Shown: in pieces, positions 25,601-36,043 of the stretch
Numbering within the stretch: the stretch's first letter is position 1
Layout of the letters: each line of letters opens with the position of its first letter
Assembly: GCA_949152475.1 (NCBI GenBank)
Contig: OX424560.1
Coordinates: forward strand, 3,720,001-3,784,000
Direction: 5' to 3'
Source of the DNA: Terebella lapidaria
Taxonomy: Eukaryota; Annelida; Polychaeta; Terebellida; Terebellidae
Length of the DNA stretch: 64,000 nt
Position numbers and translations under genes: made by a program
The notes under the pieces: model-generated
Databases searched by the model: none
What the model was told of the DNA's origin: nothing
Seen by the model: the letters and a program-made list of their open reading frames with translations, nothing else

Positions 25601-28600
25601 AGTCGTGTAAACTTGGGAAAACCTATGGAGCGCCTAACACGAAATTCAAGCCTTATTAAAATCATAACGCTCTCATCGTAACTTGCTATCTGTCATCCAA
25701 GAACTGTTGTCCATTGGAGTATTTCATTTTTGCCGCACATTCTTTTTAACAATCAAACAAGAGTATTGCTTGTTTGCCTATACAAATACTTTCAAGTGGT
25801 TTGGGTTACCTCTCCTTTGGTCCAATAACCTATTGCTGTGGTGTTACATCCGCCGTCCGTCGTCGTTCATCAACATTTTGATCTGTGAAATTTACGGTCA
25901 AATCTTTCTGAAATTTTGCACATATGATGGCCATTTTGATTTTTCGACGAGCCCCAACTGGGAATAGATTGTGGACATACAGGAAATGAATATTTTCGTG
26001 ACCTTGAATTTTATCGTATTGCCAAGGTCAGAGTAAAAATGGCTGATATCTCGCTTATTATAGACTTATTTTAGGACATGAGAGATGCTGAATATTGTCA
26101 TGACCTTGAATGACCTCATTTTCAAGGACACAGGACAAAATGGCTAATATTTCATTTATTATCGACTTACCGATTAGCCATCATTTGTGCACATATAGGA
26201 AATGATATTTGCTGAATATTATCATGATATTAAACTTGACCTTTGGCCTTATTTTCAAGGTCAGAGCACAAGATGGCTAATATATTGCTTTTTATCGACT
26301 TTACAGCTAGGAAATGATGTATACTGAATATTTTGGTAACCTTGAATTTGACCTCTCATTTTCAAGGTTCGAGCACAAAATGGTTAATGTATTGCTTATC
26401 AACATTTCACAGTTTATGAATCAATTTGCACATACAGGAAATAACATCTGCTGAATATTCTCATGATACTGAACTTGAAAATTGACTTTATTTTCAAAGT
26501 TGGAATGCAAAATAGCTAATATTTCGCTTATTATCGACTTTACAGCGTGGGAAAAAATTGTGGACATACAGGAAATGAAGTATGCCGAACATGTTAATGA
26601 CTTTCATTTTGATTTTTTACCTCATTTTCAAGGTCAGTGCACAAAATGGCTAATATGTCGCTTATTATCGACTTTACAGTTTAGGAATCAATTGTGCACA
26701 TAATAGAAAATGATATGTGCTGAATATTCGCATGACCTTGAACTTGGCATATGAGCTTATTTTCAAGGTCAGAGCACAAATCATGAGTGGTATATCTCAA
26801 AGTCACATGTGAGCTGAAATGTATTAATTAGCCTCATGTAGACATGGCTTGGGTTTGTATTATATGCATACACAATTTTATATATGTTGGATTCTCTGTT
26901 AACCTTGGCCTCAGAAGACCTTCAGAAGTACAATCTCAGTTAACCAATCAATCAATCACTCAATGGATCCGTCTGTGATCTCGAATTTGAAGCATCAGAC
27001 TTCAGTATTAAAGCTCGCTTGCACGATCGAATTCTCTCGGTATGCTACAGCACTAATGGAGCTATGTTTTTTTTCTGATTAAGTGTTTCAAAGATGTTTC
27101 GAAAACAAAAATGCACATTTATTATGACGAAATATGTCAGTTTACTCAAACATTTCCACAACCAGAAGTAGTTTATTGTGGACCAAGCTATTTCGGACAT
27201 ACAAACCAACTTCTTGACACCATGTGTAATATACAAACTGTTTATTATTTCGTTTCGATGTTTATTCCTCTCCTCAGGCACCATTCATGCTAATCCTGTT
27301 GGAATGGATCTTCGTTCCCGTCTACATAGCATGTGGTGTATGCATTATGTTTAGTCATATGACTGGAAAACAAATTACTCCCATTCACTTACAATGATGA
27401 TTCGATGCCTTTCCGCTTCCACATTTGTTTAATCCAAATCAAATATTATGATCTTATGAGGAAATATTACTAATAGCAAATGGACCTGAATGTTCCCGTT
27501 GCAGGCTTTCACTATGGCCGAGTATTTGACAAAGCGGTTCGGTGGACGACGCCTGAAAATTTTCTACGCCACCACCTCCCTGATATACACCATGTTGTGT
27601 GGCATATCGGTAAGAAATGGCAGCAAACGCCTTTCTATAATCATAGTTTTATAATGGCAAACCTTTTTTTACCTATCAAAAAGGTGTGTAAACGAAAACG
27701 TAGAGACCGATGTGGCATTGAATGGCATGTGGATATTCCAGAACAAGTTGTTGTATGAGATTGAACGAATGCCAGATATTTATTACTGTTTGACATGAAA
27801 TTGTGCAGGCAGAAACGTACGCTGGGTCCTTGTTTATCCAACAACTCCTCGGCTGGAACATGTACGCTTCTATAGAGATTATCCTCCTGATCACTGCAGT
27901 GTACACCATTGGAGGTCGGTAGATTAATTGGCAAACGTTGCAGTCAATTGTGGTACTAGGGGTTGTTACAAGTTTATGGAAACCCTCATGTGAATACCTT
28001 AGTTCCATGTCTTGCCCTTTTCTGTGGCTCACCGTTGATGCATATAACAAGATCAATGCTGATGGCATATTTGCCATTTTACGTAAAATTAATATTTATC
28101 ATAAGTCTCATCAGTTTATTCCCGTCTTATTCAATGTAATTTGAGGAGTGCATATATATCCATATTGCAGTGTCCAGAATTCGTGACTTTGACGTCATTG
28201 AATGTGATTTCACTTTATTTTTAGTGTGCTGAAAAATGTTTTTGTATACATATAATAAACCAAATACTACATTGCACTGTGATTTATTTCACACTCGGTC
28301 CTTCCCTGGAGACCCGTGCGAAATAAATCCCATTACAATGTAGTAATTAGTGAATATTTGTTTATCGGTATTTCAGCTCTAACCATAGAAATGATTTATG
28401 GCCTTTGTACGAAATGAGATGAGTTGTCCTGTTGTAGTGCGTATCATATTGTGTGCAGCTACTTGATTGTACTAAACACCGTCATGGTGTGACGTCACAG
28501 GGGGACTTGCTGCTGTCATCTACACGGACGCGGTCCAGACAATCATCCTTGTGTGTGGGGCGGCCGCATTGAGTGCTATAGGTCAGTAATGTGTCCATGC

Positions 28601-31155
28601 ACCTGGTGTGATTAGTGTTTCTCCCGAACAACCCACTAAACCAACTTCGAAATCTGAACACACGTACCCTCACCTACCCGATGAAACATTCTCTGGCAGG
28701 CCTGCAGAAGGTGGGAGGGTACCACGCCATGATGCAGAAATATCCTGTAGCCGCCATATGAGAGATCAGCACTGTATGGGAACCAGACCTGTGGCTTCCC
28801 TCCAGAGAATGCTTACCACATCTTCAGGCCTGCCACGTCCGACTATCCCTGGACGGGACTGACCGGCGGTCTGACCATCCTAGCAATGTACTATGTCTGC
28901 TTCAATCAGGTAGAACAATGTCAACTATGAGATGTCATCAAATTTCTCGAGTGTAGTGATCACATTGCGATTTCGATTGACTGATCTCGTTCATCTCCAC
29001 GCACTCAGACTATGGTACAGAGGAATCTCTCGGCGAAAAGCGTGTTACACAACAAAGCTGCATGTGTCGTTGCCAGTTACTTGAAACTTCTACCATTCGT
29101 CCTCTTCCTGTGGACGGGAATGATCAGTCGCATACTTTATCCAGGTGGATATTACATGGTTCCCTGATACGATAGTACTTCATACCCCCATCACTCTTAC
29201 GCTGCTCGACATTTTTATCATTTCAAAATAATACTATTTTCAACACAATCTTCTCAAACACAGATGAAATTGCATGCAGTGATCCAGAATCATGTGAAGA
29301 AGTATGTAACAATCCAGCAGGATGCACTAACTTGGCCTATCCACTGCTAGTGCTACGGCTTCTGCCAACAGGTGAGGCAATAGTCACCATCTAACGGTGT
29401 AGCTTGGTTGCTGACATACATTGCTCTATATCAACAGTCAATAGTTCGATATTAGTTTGCTTCACGGAGTGGGTAATATTTTGTGTGTGTTTGAATACCC
29501 TAAAGAAGATCTGGACACCATCGGAATTTTTAGTTGTGAACTGCTCTGTAGTATGTATTCGCCCTGTTGCATATAACAAAAGGATATGACGAAACCAATG
29601 TGAGACAGAATGCATGCCTTTTGTAGTTGTTTTACTGTTCATCTGATGAATGCCAACAACCAAATATTAAGTTTCAAAACCCGAAACATACCTGTGAAAA
29701 GGTGAACAATTAGTATATGCACCATATCTTGGTAACTACATAATCATTTTGTCAAAACTTCAGGTCTCCGTGGTTTGATGCTAGCAGCACTCTTAGCGGC
29801 CATGATGAGTACTCTCACTTCGCACTTCAACAGCGCCAGTACCATCTTCTCACTGGACATCTGGAAGATGTGTCGTCCCGCTGCCAGAGATTGGGAGGTT
29901 GTCCTAGTGGGCCGTCTCTTCAGGGTGGTCCTCGTTGTCGCTAGCATCCTCTGGGTACCTGTGCTCGAGGTGGTTCAAGGTGGACTCCTTTGGGACTACA
30001 TGCAGTCTGTAGCCTCGTATATCACCCCACCTTGGGTAGCTATCTTCCTCCTAGGTATCTTCTGGAAACCTTGCAATGAGTCTGTGAGTATCATCGTATT
30101 CACCCTTGTAATGGGATTCATGTTTCTGTTTATATTTTGACGACGTGACTTGTCAGAAGGGAACAGACATTCAGCACGAACTCAACTGATAGTATAGCAC
30201 ATGGTCTGGATTTAAACATTTGGTCGGCTTGTCTTCCTATTCCAAATATGTTGTATTTTAGGATTGTTATTGTCACCATAGAATCGTATTGTGTAGATGG
30301 TAATCGGTTGATGTCTACATTCCAATGGTACTACATCTGTTGAATCGATGTCTGGTCCAAATGTTACTTCCAATTGTAGGGTGCTTTCTGGGGGCTGGTG
30401 GTCGGTTCGTTGGTCGCTGTGGTACGGATGGGTCTACACTTCTCCTACTCGACTCCACTGTGTGGCGGCTTGCAGCCCGACGTGAGACCAGCCATCCTCA
30501 GCAAGGTTCACTTTCTCCACTTCGCCATTATCCTCACCCTCATTAGGATGCGTAATAGTCGTAGTGTCGCTTTACACCCAGCCCGGTGAACAGGAAAAGG
30601 TGTGATACTTTCTAACATAATGTATATTTCCTCTCTACATAAAAAATATATGAACTTATATACCTGTGCAATGTATTCGCGTGCATGCAAAACGGGACTG
30701 TGTGAATGCATTGTAGTGTATGGAAGTAAACTAAGAGGATTTCAGAAAATCAACATCCCAGAGAATGTGTCGATTATATGATGGACCACTCATGATTATA
30801 TGACAAATCATCGTGAGATGATCTACATTGCCAACTCACATGCATTGCTTCTCGGTATGATACATTAAAAATGTGTTAAACGCCTGTTGGGTGATACTAA
30901 GCTTGTTCCCCGCCGTAGTTGCACCGGGTGACCTGGTGGACACGACACGATGACGTGTGCCCGGACCAGATGGCCCAGACGGATGGGAAGGCAGAGGAGC
31001 TGATCGAACTGGCAGAGACCAACAACAGTCCAGAGAAACCGGGGGTTCAACTTGAAAAGGGTACAGCTATGTTGATAAATCTGCAAGCAAGGAGATACAC
31101 TTGCTCTGAATACATAGTTCATGATTCTTTTGTCATGGACAAGTCCCTATTTTAA
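22614..31155 (+). CDS. SLC5-family sodium/solute symporter gene (13 exons found)
   Basis: This is a multi-exon gene for a sodium-coupled plasma-membrane transporter of the SLC5 (SSF, SGLT-like) family, which uses the sodium gradient to import small solutes. The exons spell the family landmarks in order: DIFILIFYF (first helix), [131 protein letters not shown] and VTWWTRH. They give about 580 codons, against about 650-680 for SGLTs. All junctions have GT and AG. Exons 8 and 12 each hold one surplus base, so the copy is either broken or carries sequence errors. The final helix was not found. Closest type is SGLT-like (SLC5A1/A2/A4/A9 group); the substrate is uncertain. Confidence 0.92.
23086..24363. 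mobile_element. Inverted-repeat DNA element in symporter intron 1 (about 1278 bp)
   Basis: The left end TGGCTAGGCGTTACGCGTTA and the right end, ending in CGCCTAGCCA, form an inverted pair that stays similar for about 75 bp (GGGAGTGCCGCG, GAGTATT). The ends are rich in ACGCGT-type words, which also occur inside near 23520-23560. No transposase frame is visible, so it looks non-autonomous. No convincing target duplication is seen; a TA inside GGCTAGGCG on both sides would fit a mariner-type edge but is not distinctive. Confidence 0.7.
24830..24901 (+). CDS. SLC5 exon 2
   Basis: Codes residues 27-50, with the intracellular loop and start of the second helix: [20 protein letters not shown]. It matches the family pattern (R..T)xxGYFLAGRxMxWxP, with AAK in place of the usual AGR. 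The acceptor is TTCAATAG and the donor CCA|GTAAGT, both phase 0. Confidence 0.88.
25037..25141 (+). CDS. SLC5 exon 3 (sodium- and solute-site helix)
   Basis: Codes residues 51-85, including [16 protein letters not shown] and VIYEWH. The family pattern is GASLFASNIGSxHFxGLAGxGAAxG...YEWNA. The Asn of the SGLT1 N78 position and the Glu of E102 are kept. The His of H83 is Met. The donor CAT|GTTCGT is weak, but the next exon continues the family sequence in the same phase. Confidence 0.9.
25142..27277. other. Symporter intron 3
   Basis: This 2.1-kb intron contains the tandem array described at 25960-26790. The rest shows no gene or clear transposon ends. Confidence 0.7.
25960..26790. repeat. Tandem array of about 100-140-bp units
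   Basis: About seven diverged units repeat words such as ACATACAGGAAATGA, GCTGAATATT, CATGACCTTGAA, TTTTCAAGGTC, GCACAAAATGGCTAATAT and GCTTATTATCGACTTTACAG. The GCTGAATAT word recurs near 26087, 26209, 26309, 26449, 26581 and 26718. The units are noncoding and lie wholly inside symporter intron 3. Confidence 0.85.
27278..27337 (+). CDS. SLC5 exon 4
   Basis: Codes residues 86-105, [20 protein letters not shown], the third helix ending in the FVPVY motif shared by SGLTs. The acceptor is CTCCTCAG and the donor GGT|GTATGC, phase 0 on both sides. Confidence 0.9.
27505..27609 (+). CDS. SLC5 exon 5
   Basis: Codes residues 106-140, with [13 protein letters not shown], the signature loop TMPEYLxKRFGG of the family (Ala replaces Pro). 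A helix ending LCGIS follows. The acceptor is GTTGCAG and the donor TCG|GTAAGA, phase 0. Confidence 0.93.
27809..27914 (+). CDS. SLC5 exon 6
   Basis: Codes residues 141-175 plus one base. [19 protein letters not shown] is the usual DxxSGxxFIQxxLGWNxY, with Asp replaced by Glu, and AVYTIG ends the exon. Donor phase 1. Confidence 0.93.
28262..28348. repeat. Small inverted repeat in symporter intron 6
   Basis: Two arms of about 33 bases (28262-28294 and 28316-28348) pair around a 21-base loop; the outer words are ACTACATTG and CAATGTAGT, the inner ones ATTTATTTC and GAAATAAAT. It may be a hairpin-forming remnant of a miniature transposon. No target duplication is clear. Confidence 0.6.
28501..28581 (+). 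CDS. SLC5 exon 7
   Basis: Codes residues 176-202. [17 protein letters not shown] closely matches the family's [17 protein letters not shown]. The acceptor is GTCACAG, and the donor is ATA G|GTCAGT in phase 1. Confidence 0.93.
28700..28909 (+). CDS. SLC5 exon 8, with one surplus base
   Basis: The first part reads [16 protein letters not shown] in the phase handed on by exon 7 and meets TGA at 28758. The rest reads [24 protein letters not shown] and MYYVCFNQ one frame over. It enters exon 9 in the phase that exon expects. The exon is 210 bases where 209 would fit, so one base is extra between about 28744 and 28775. Splice sites are GGCAG and CAG|GTAGAA. The usual WYWCTDQ is YYVCFNQ. Confidence 0.85.
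29009..29144 (+). CDS. SLC5 exon 9
   Basis: Codes residues 273-317: [17 protein letters not shown], then SYLKLLP and GMISRILYP. Family members read VIVQRxLSAKNxxHAKxG...GYLKLLPMF...[11 protein letters not shown]. The Lys of the SGLT1 K321 position is kept. Start phase 0, end phase 1. Confidence 0.94.
29264..29371 (+). CDS. SLC5 exon 10 (extracellular Cys-rich loop)
   Basis: Codes residues 318-353: [15 protein letters not shown], then [12 protein letters not shown]. SGLTs carry DxVACVxPxxCxxxCGxxVGCSNIAYPxLV here, with disulphide cysteines; all four cysteines are present. Phase 1 at both ends. Confidence 0.94.
29764..30083 (+). CDS. SLC5 exon 11 (longest exon, sodium-site helix)
   Basis: Codes residues 354-460: [57 protein letters not shown] and FLLGIFWKP. 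The sodium-site serine pair of SGLTs (MSSLTS) is Ser-Thr here, a mild change. The Gln of SGLT1 Q457 is kept. The donor is TCT|GTGAGT, phase 0. Confidence 0.95.
30380..30599 (+). CDS. SLC5 exon 12, with one surplus base
   Basis: Codes [19 protein letters not shown], then FSYSTPLCG and [14 protein letters not shown]. After 30543 the family sequence continues one frame over as [18 protein letters not shown]. The length is 220 bases where 219 fits. Read without a shift, the frame ends in a TGA at 30587-30589 after [14 protein letters not shown]. The acceptor is TTGTAG and the donor AAG|GTGTGA. Confidence 0.87.
30919..31155 (+). CDS. SLC5 exon 13 (cytoplasmic tail, end uncertain)
   Basis: [12 protein letters not shown] matches the SGLT LxRLTWWTRHS segment after the thirteenth helix, followed by an acidic tail. 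The open frame runs to TAA at 31153. A plausible donor AAGG|GTACAG at 31061 would end the exon at 31060. The residues after it do not resemble SLC5, so splicing there is likelier. No later exon with the usual final helix was recognised. Confidence 0.7.
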   Translation: MHRVTWWTRHDDVCPDQMAQTDGKAEELIELAETNNSPEKPGVQLEKGTAMLINLQARRYTCSEYIVHDSFVMDKSLF

Positions 31156-31200
31156 ATAGGAACCTCTCAGGGAGGTTCCTATCTAGATAGGAACCTGAAA
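31144..31200. repeat. Clustered hairpin after exon 13
   Basis: ATAGGAACCTC and GAGGTTCCTAT face each other around a five-base loop (about 31157-31184). A further AGATAGGAACCT follows directly. It could be a structured RNA tail or a transposon remnant. Confidence 0.5.
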
Positions 31201-31950
31201 GAAATATAAAAATAGGAAAGACTACGAATGCGCAAACAGTGTATGCTAAAAACTACACATGTTTGTTCACTTGAGTCGTTTCATCATTGCCGAAATTTAA
31301 TCCGGATGATGTCATAGACTGCACGCTGTGCCGGACTATGTAGATACCAGGTCATGCAATGTTGATGGTGTTCATATTGAATAACACCAACATTTGGCGA
31401 CAGGTGGCAGCACACAAAAATGAAATGTAGTGGCGATTCATTTTGAACTGCGCCTCGGCCAATATGACATTTCTTCATCCCGTAAACTGTATATTGGACT
31501 CCTCAACATCCAATATTTGTATAAAATTAACCTCAGCCTTTGACATTGAAATTTCGTTACGTTGCTGCAGAGGATTGGATCATATGGAAAATTGGTATGT
31601 AAACTCAGAACATGACAACCCCTGATATGTGATTATGATATATAATCATACATCGAGTAATTAAATATCCGGACGCGGTAACCTACTCTACAAAACCACA
31701 TCCAAAGCATAACGTGAAACACATGTGGAACTTGTACAAGTTCCGAAAAAAAACCCATTCACATTCAAAGCGACAATGACACAATCTAGAAGGCTGTTTA
31801 TTAAATGTTTGTGGATTCTCCTGAACTCTCGCGGTAGGTTGTGTCTAATGATGGTATTTCTATGAGATATTTTATTCAATTATGACGATGATGCCTATTC
31901 TCCTTTTCGTTCGAATGTTATGTTTTTAAACTTCCGTATCTCACTTATCA
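31200..31950. other. No gene recognised downstream of the symporter
   Basis: I searched this stretch for a last SLC5 helix (VNxxALxLLxVxVFLWGYF-like) and found none. There are only short AT-rich frames. Confidence 0.5.
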
Positions 31951-31974
31951 GGGTTTGGTAGAACGATTATACTT

Positions 31975-32195
31975 AACACCGACTACTCTTTCGCATATAG
32001 AACAGCATCTGAAAACGCCGAGTGGAGAGAAAGTATTGCCAAGTTTGCAGCACTGCAGGTATACAGGGTACACTAAATCCCTGCTAACGGCGTATGTCAC
32101 GATTCCAGACAAATATATGTCCCAAGCCGGATATGTCGCTTCCCACGGGAAATACGGTAATGCCACAACGATATCTCACAGCCACATGTGTGAGA
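31975..32195 (-). repeat. Inverted relative of the 5-kb unit (part near A 4520-4700)
   Basis: The reverse complement reads through GCATTACCGTATTTCC, GCGACATATCCG, GGGACATATATTTGTCTGGA and GTGACG words in the order seen at A 4550-4620, B 9390-9460 and C 17095-17165. Confidence 0.8.
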
Positions 32196-32280
32196 GTAGG
32201 CCATTGTACACGTGTCCAGAAAGCAAACAAAAGTTTTTACTTTCGTCATAGTGGAGGCTTCGGTTCTCAAGTAGTTTATG

Positions 32281-33545
32281 CGAGTCAAGGATGTTGGATT
32301 TCCTGGAAATTTTCCGTGTTTCTGGAATGCAAACACATTGCTTCACACATGCGATTAAGCACATTGTAAAGCCTTTTTTCGGTGTGTGTGTTGGGGGGGG
32401 GGGGGGGGGGTGCACCATTGATCGACGAGTCACAATACACAGTTCAGTGACTTCAATCATAAACTCGTCTCGGGATATTTGTTGTACATGTATTATTGTG
32501 CTGAAATCCGATGATGCCAGCAATTCTGCAAGAGCTTCGGAACAATAAGTAAATCTTGGGACATTATAGAATTGAATTCATTGCACGAGCTCACAGTTTA
32601 TCCCTAACATTGAACTATACTATGTTGAGAGCCATAATAATAGTGAAAGCATAGACAGGTTTATTTTAATGTATGTACTGTATAAAGACAATGATGCACT
32701 ACAAACGATATAACTAATTGGGAATGAGGCATCGTATTCATGGTATTGAACCTAGGTTCATTCAATTTCTCAGACAAAAAAAAACTTTCGAGTCATGGAA
32801 AGACCCACTATACTCATGTGCCACAGATGCTAGATTGTGTTATCAAACTCCAGAACGCTGGTTCCACACATTGATATGATGTGACTGATGGGTCTCTATG
32901 GTGTTCAATCACTGAATCACTCGTAGTGATTATGACCGAGAGATAAACCGCGCCACAGGTGGTGAAAGGTCACAAGTCAATATAGCATATAATATAATGA
33001 GATTTATGTCTCGAAAGGAACTTCTCTGGCAATAGTCTGATGATGTTGATATTCTTGTTGAATGAATTCACGATCACAGACTACTGTCACTAACAAAAGT
33101 CGGCAAAATCATCATGAATCTATCTACACGGTAAATATGATGCTAAATATTGTTTGTTTCATCTTCACATTCAGGAAGCTATATAGACGTTCTATACGAA
33201 TGCCTAAGCACCGGATATCCACGTTCGATGACCTTACAATGTTTTGTGTAAGAGAAACCAGACAGAAAGGGCAAGCGTGTACATGTATTTACCAAGTCTT
33301 CCAGTTGACTGACACTGAACACCCAAATAATTGTAGATACTAACAAAACCTCGTTCCCGCAAAATTGACGGTTCTCGAGCATTTACAGTGAGTCAAGTAT
33401 GTTGACTTTCCTGGAATATGTTTGTAATTTGAGTACATGCACATGATGTTTCACACAGGATTGAACACAAGTGGTTTTCGAAGACCTTTACAGTGAATTG
33501 ACTATATATCCACAAATCACTATTGACAGTTCAATGACCGATGAC
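32281..33545. repeat. Direct repeat pair (32281-32470 and 33391-33545)
   Basis: Shared words in order are GAGTCAAG, ATGTTG, TTTCCTGGAA, TTCACACA, ACAGTTCA(G/A)TGAC. The left copy contains a run of 18 G at 32393-32410 that the right copy lacks. Between the copies I see no gene. Confidence 0.65.
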
Positions 33546-33795
33546 ATTAGGAAAGAATATTTGGATATTTTCTGGAAACCAATAAATCCTGCATGAGTTC
33601 GCAAAGACCATGCCCAAAAAGCGATTATGAGTAAATGCTTAATTGAAATATTGGAAGTGTAGTTATTAAAAAAAATCTCTAGCTTTGTACAGAGCATAAC
33701 ATTATAGGGCATAAGACACCCTTTCCAGTGACATTCACTCCCCATGTTAAACCTACCTCACGATGAACACACTGCATAGCGTTCCCTGCGATACT

Positions 33796-34016
33796 TAGGG
33801 CTTATCGATAAATCCCACAAATGCCCCACCAATGTGCCTGACAAAAAATATACATGTCATTTCGGATCGACAGATTCAGTTTTCAGGTACAGTTTGTTGG
33901 AAATTAGGGCTTAGCGATAAATCCCACGAATGCCCCACCAATGTGCCTAACAAAAAATGTACATTTCATTATGGATCGACAGATTCAGTTTTTAGCTACA
34001 GTTTGTTGGAAATTAC
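33796..34016. repeat. Direct tandem duplication, two units of about 109 bp
   Basis: Both units share GGGCTTA, GATAAATCCCAC, AATGCCCCACCAATGTGCCT, GGATCGACAGATTCAGTTTT and TACAGTTTGTTGGAAAT. Confidence 0.9.
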
Positions 34017-34019
34017 CTA

Positions 34020-35650
34020 ATATATTGGTCAACCACTACCTAGTGTACCAGTTCTCACAGGACATTTTCCAAGGGTAGTAAGAATATATCACTTACATTT
34101 CACTTCCACATTGTCCATTCACACACATACTATACAATACTCACTGATAATGGCGAAGCATATCCTCACCGTGACCATGCAGAAGCCACGTGTTTTTGTT
34201 TAATTACAAAATCGTGTTACCGGATCTGACCTATTCACGATAATTTGGTCTATTCTATGATACACTTCGAAATTCTATAAGACATGTGGCAATAATAATA
34301 TGAAATAAATATGTAATAGTTATTGACTTTTACGGAGGTCATTATGTTGTTTTATTTCGAGAACCTGCCAAGTCCCCATTCTATTCTCCAACACTCGCTA
34401 TCTCAAAATACATTCGTAAAGCATACATTTACGATTGATACCGACGCTCGCCTCAGCTGTGATGAGTGGTAATCCGAGTACCGATAAAAATGCGGAAAAT
34501 GATGAAACACAAGAAAGACAATGTTTTGTACCTGCCGATTTGCTGTCGTTTGTCATTCTGACAGTTCTCTGACTTCTGATCAGCGCCAGATTCAGACAAA
34601 ACACTCGTTCGTGATTTGCTATAAATGAATGTGACGTCGCGATCAGTCAATAACATAACTTCATGACTCGTCAATACGGATACAGATCTCCAAATCATTA
34701 TTTATGGTGATATAAGGACGCGGTTTTTTGCACAATAAAAGTTGGTAATATATAGCTATTATATAAAAAAAACGCGGCATTGTTGCACCGTATTTTTATG
34801 GTCGGTATTATTGAGCAAGCACGATTGATCGATCAAAAATAAACGAACGCCTTCAAAAACAAAAATAATTTTACAATGTCAATGTCCCGTTCTCAAGATG
34901 AGATATTCACATTGGGAGGACGGACCCCTGTATACCAATAACCAATAACCCATCTAAGAATGCATTGTCAGGCAAACAAGGCAAATGTGTCCAGTTTTTC
35001 AAAACGGTTCATCTCGATGAATTTGCATATTTTTTTTCAAGTATATGCACCAGGCAGATCTATTGTATTTTGGAAAAAAAAATGTTGGGTATTTTAGAAT
35101 ATCCACATGCGTCACACGCACAACTAAACACACTTAGTTGTGATGAGAATATAATCTGTTGAAATCAATTCACTGAATACCATCATAAACAAGATATGAG
35201 AATATTGGTGTACAAGTATGTACACCCGGGAGGTTAATTCTGTTGTGCATTGCTTTTCCCAATACGTTCCATCTAACCAGTTGCTTTAAAGACATGAGTG
35301 GAACTGATAAAAGAAACGCTGGTATATTCTACTCTACATGAAAGCTACAACTCGGTGTTGTTTGTTTTTGTCTGCCCAAAACTCTTCTTCAGGATCGTAT
35401 AGAATTTCGGAACTCCCGCTTGTTGTGATTCGAGAGCCGCCACAAAAGGTGTTCCACTGTTTTCTTTTCATCACTCCGTAGCTTACCGGCTACTCAAGTA
35501 ATGATATCAACTCGGACGTGAAAAATACAAGATTTATAAACATGAGATCATCAACTTACAATTGAATTGTCGGTCAACCACGTGACGTACAGATGAATAG
35601 TTCAGACATGAAGCACTGTACAAATCACATTATTAAATCGTGCACGAGGG
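34020..35650. other. No gene recognised
   Basis: Only AT-rich intergenic sequence with short frames on both strands (longest 81 codons at 34453-34698, -). No motif, repeat ends or RNA gene were recognised. Confidence 0.5.
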
Positions 35651-35656
35651 CACAGT

Positions 35657-35929
35657 TTAAAGAAGTACTTCGCTTGAAGCTTGAACTTTCCCGTCGCCCG
35701 GTTTTAGGTGGTCGAATCCCAGTGACATAAAGGCCTTGAAGAAGGAGTCAGACGCGCGAAGGTCGTCCGGCAATTGGTCGTGGTGGTTTATAGCCAAGGT
35801 GGCTGCGCGCGCACCCTCGTCCGTGAACAGTTCTTCCCCACGTGGTGATGACGTCATCCGCGAACGGTTCTTCCGCGAATGTGAAGTAGTTCCTAACGAA
35901 CGTTTGGTTTGGCGCAGGCTTAGTTGCAT
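35657..35929 (-). CDS. GC-rich open frame of unknown function (90 codons)
   Basis: The frame starts MQLSLRQTKRSL and ends GDGKVQASSEVLL. Its middle, GEELFTDEGARAATLAINHH followed by DQLPDDLRASDSF, is polar, acidic and low in the Leu/Ile/Asn bias of random AT-rich frames. GC content is well above the surroundings. It may be an exon of a host gene (an AG precedes the CCTGCGCC stretch on the minus strand) or part of a mobile element. A second open frame overlaps it (35748-36011, -), so coding status is not settled. I do not recognise the family. Confidence 0.35.
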   Translation of the reverse strand: MQLSLRQTKRSLGTTSHSRKNRSRMTSSPRGEELFTDEGARAATLAINHHDQLPDDLRASDSFFKAFMSLGFDHLKPGDGKVQASSEVLL

Positions 35930-36043
35930 TTATTTTGTTACATTTGTGATTTGGTGTTCCCATGAATCCAACTGAACACATACTATCGACAGATCTGGAT
36001 ATATGTGGCACGCATGTCTACATAATGTGGTATCGATATAACT

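Noticed and set aside
27641-28077. Minus-strand open frames of 97 and 133 codons
   Set aside because: They overlap symporter exons 5 and 6, which match a known family on the plus strand.
32393-32410. Run of 18 G
   Set aside because: A simple homopolymer; it may be a sequencing weak spot, and no function can be claimed.
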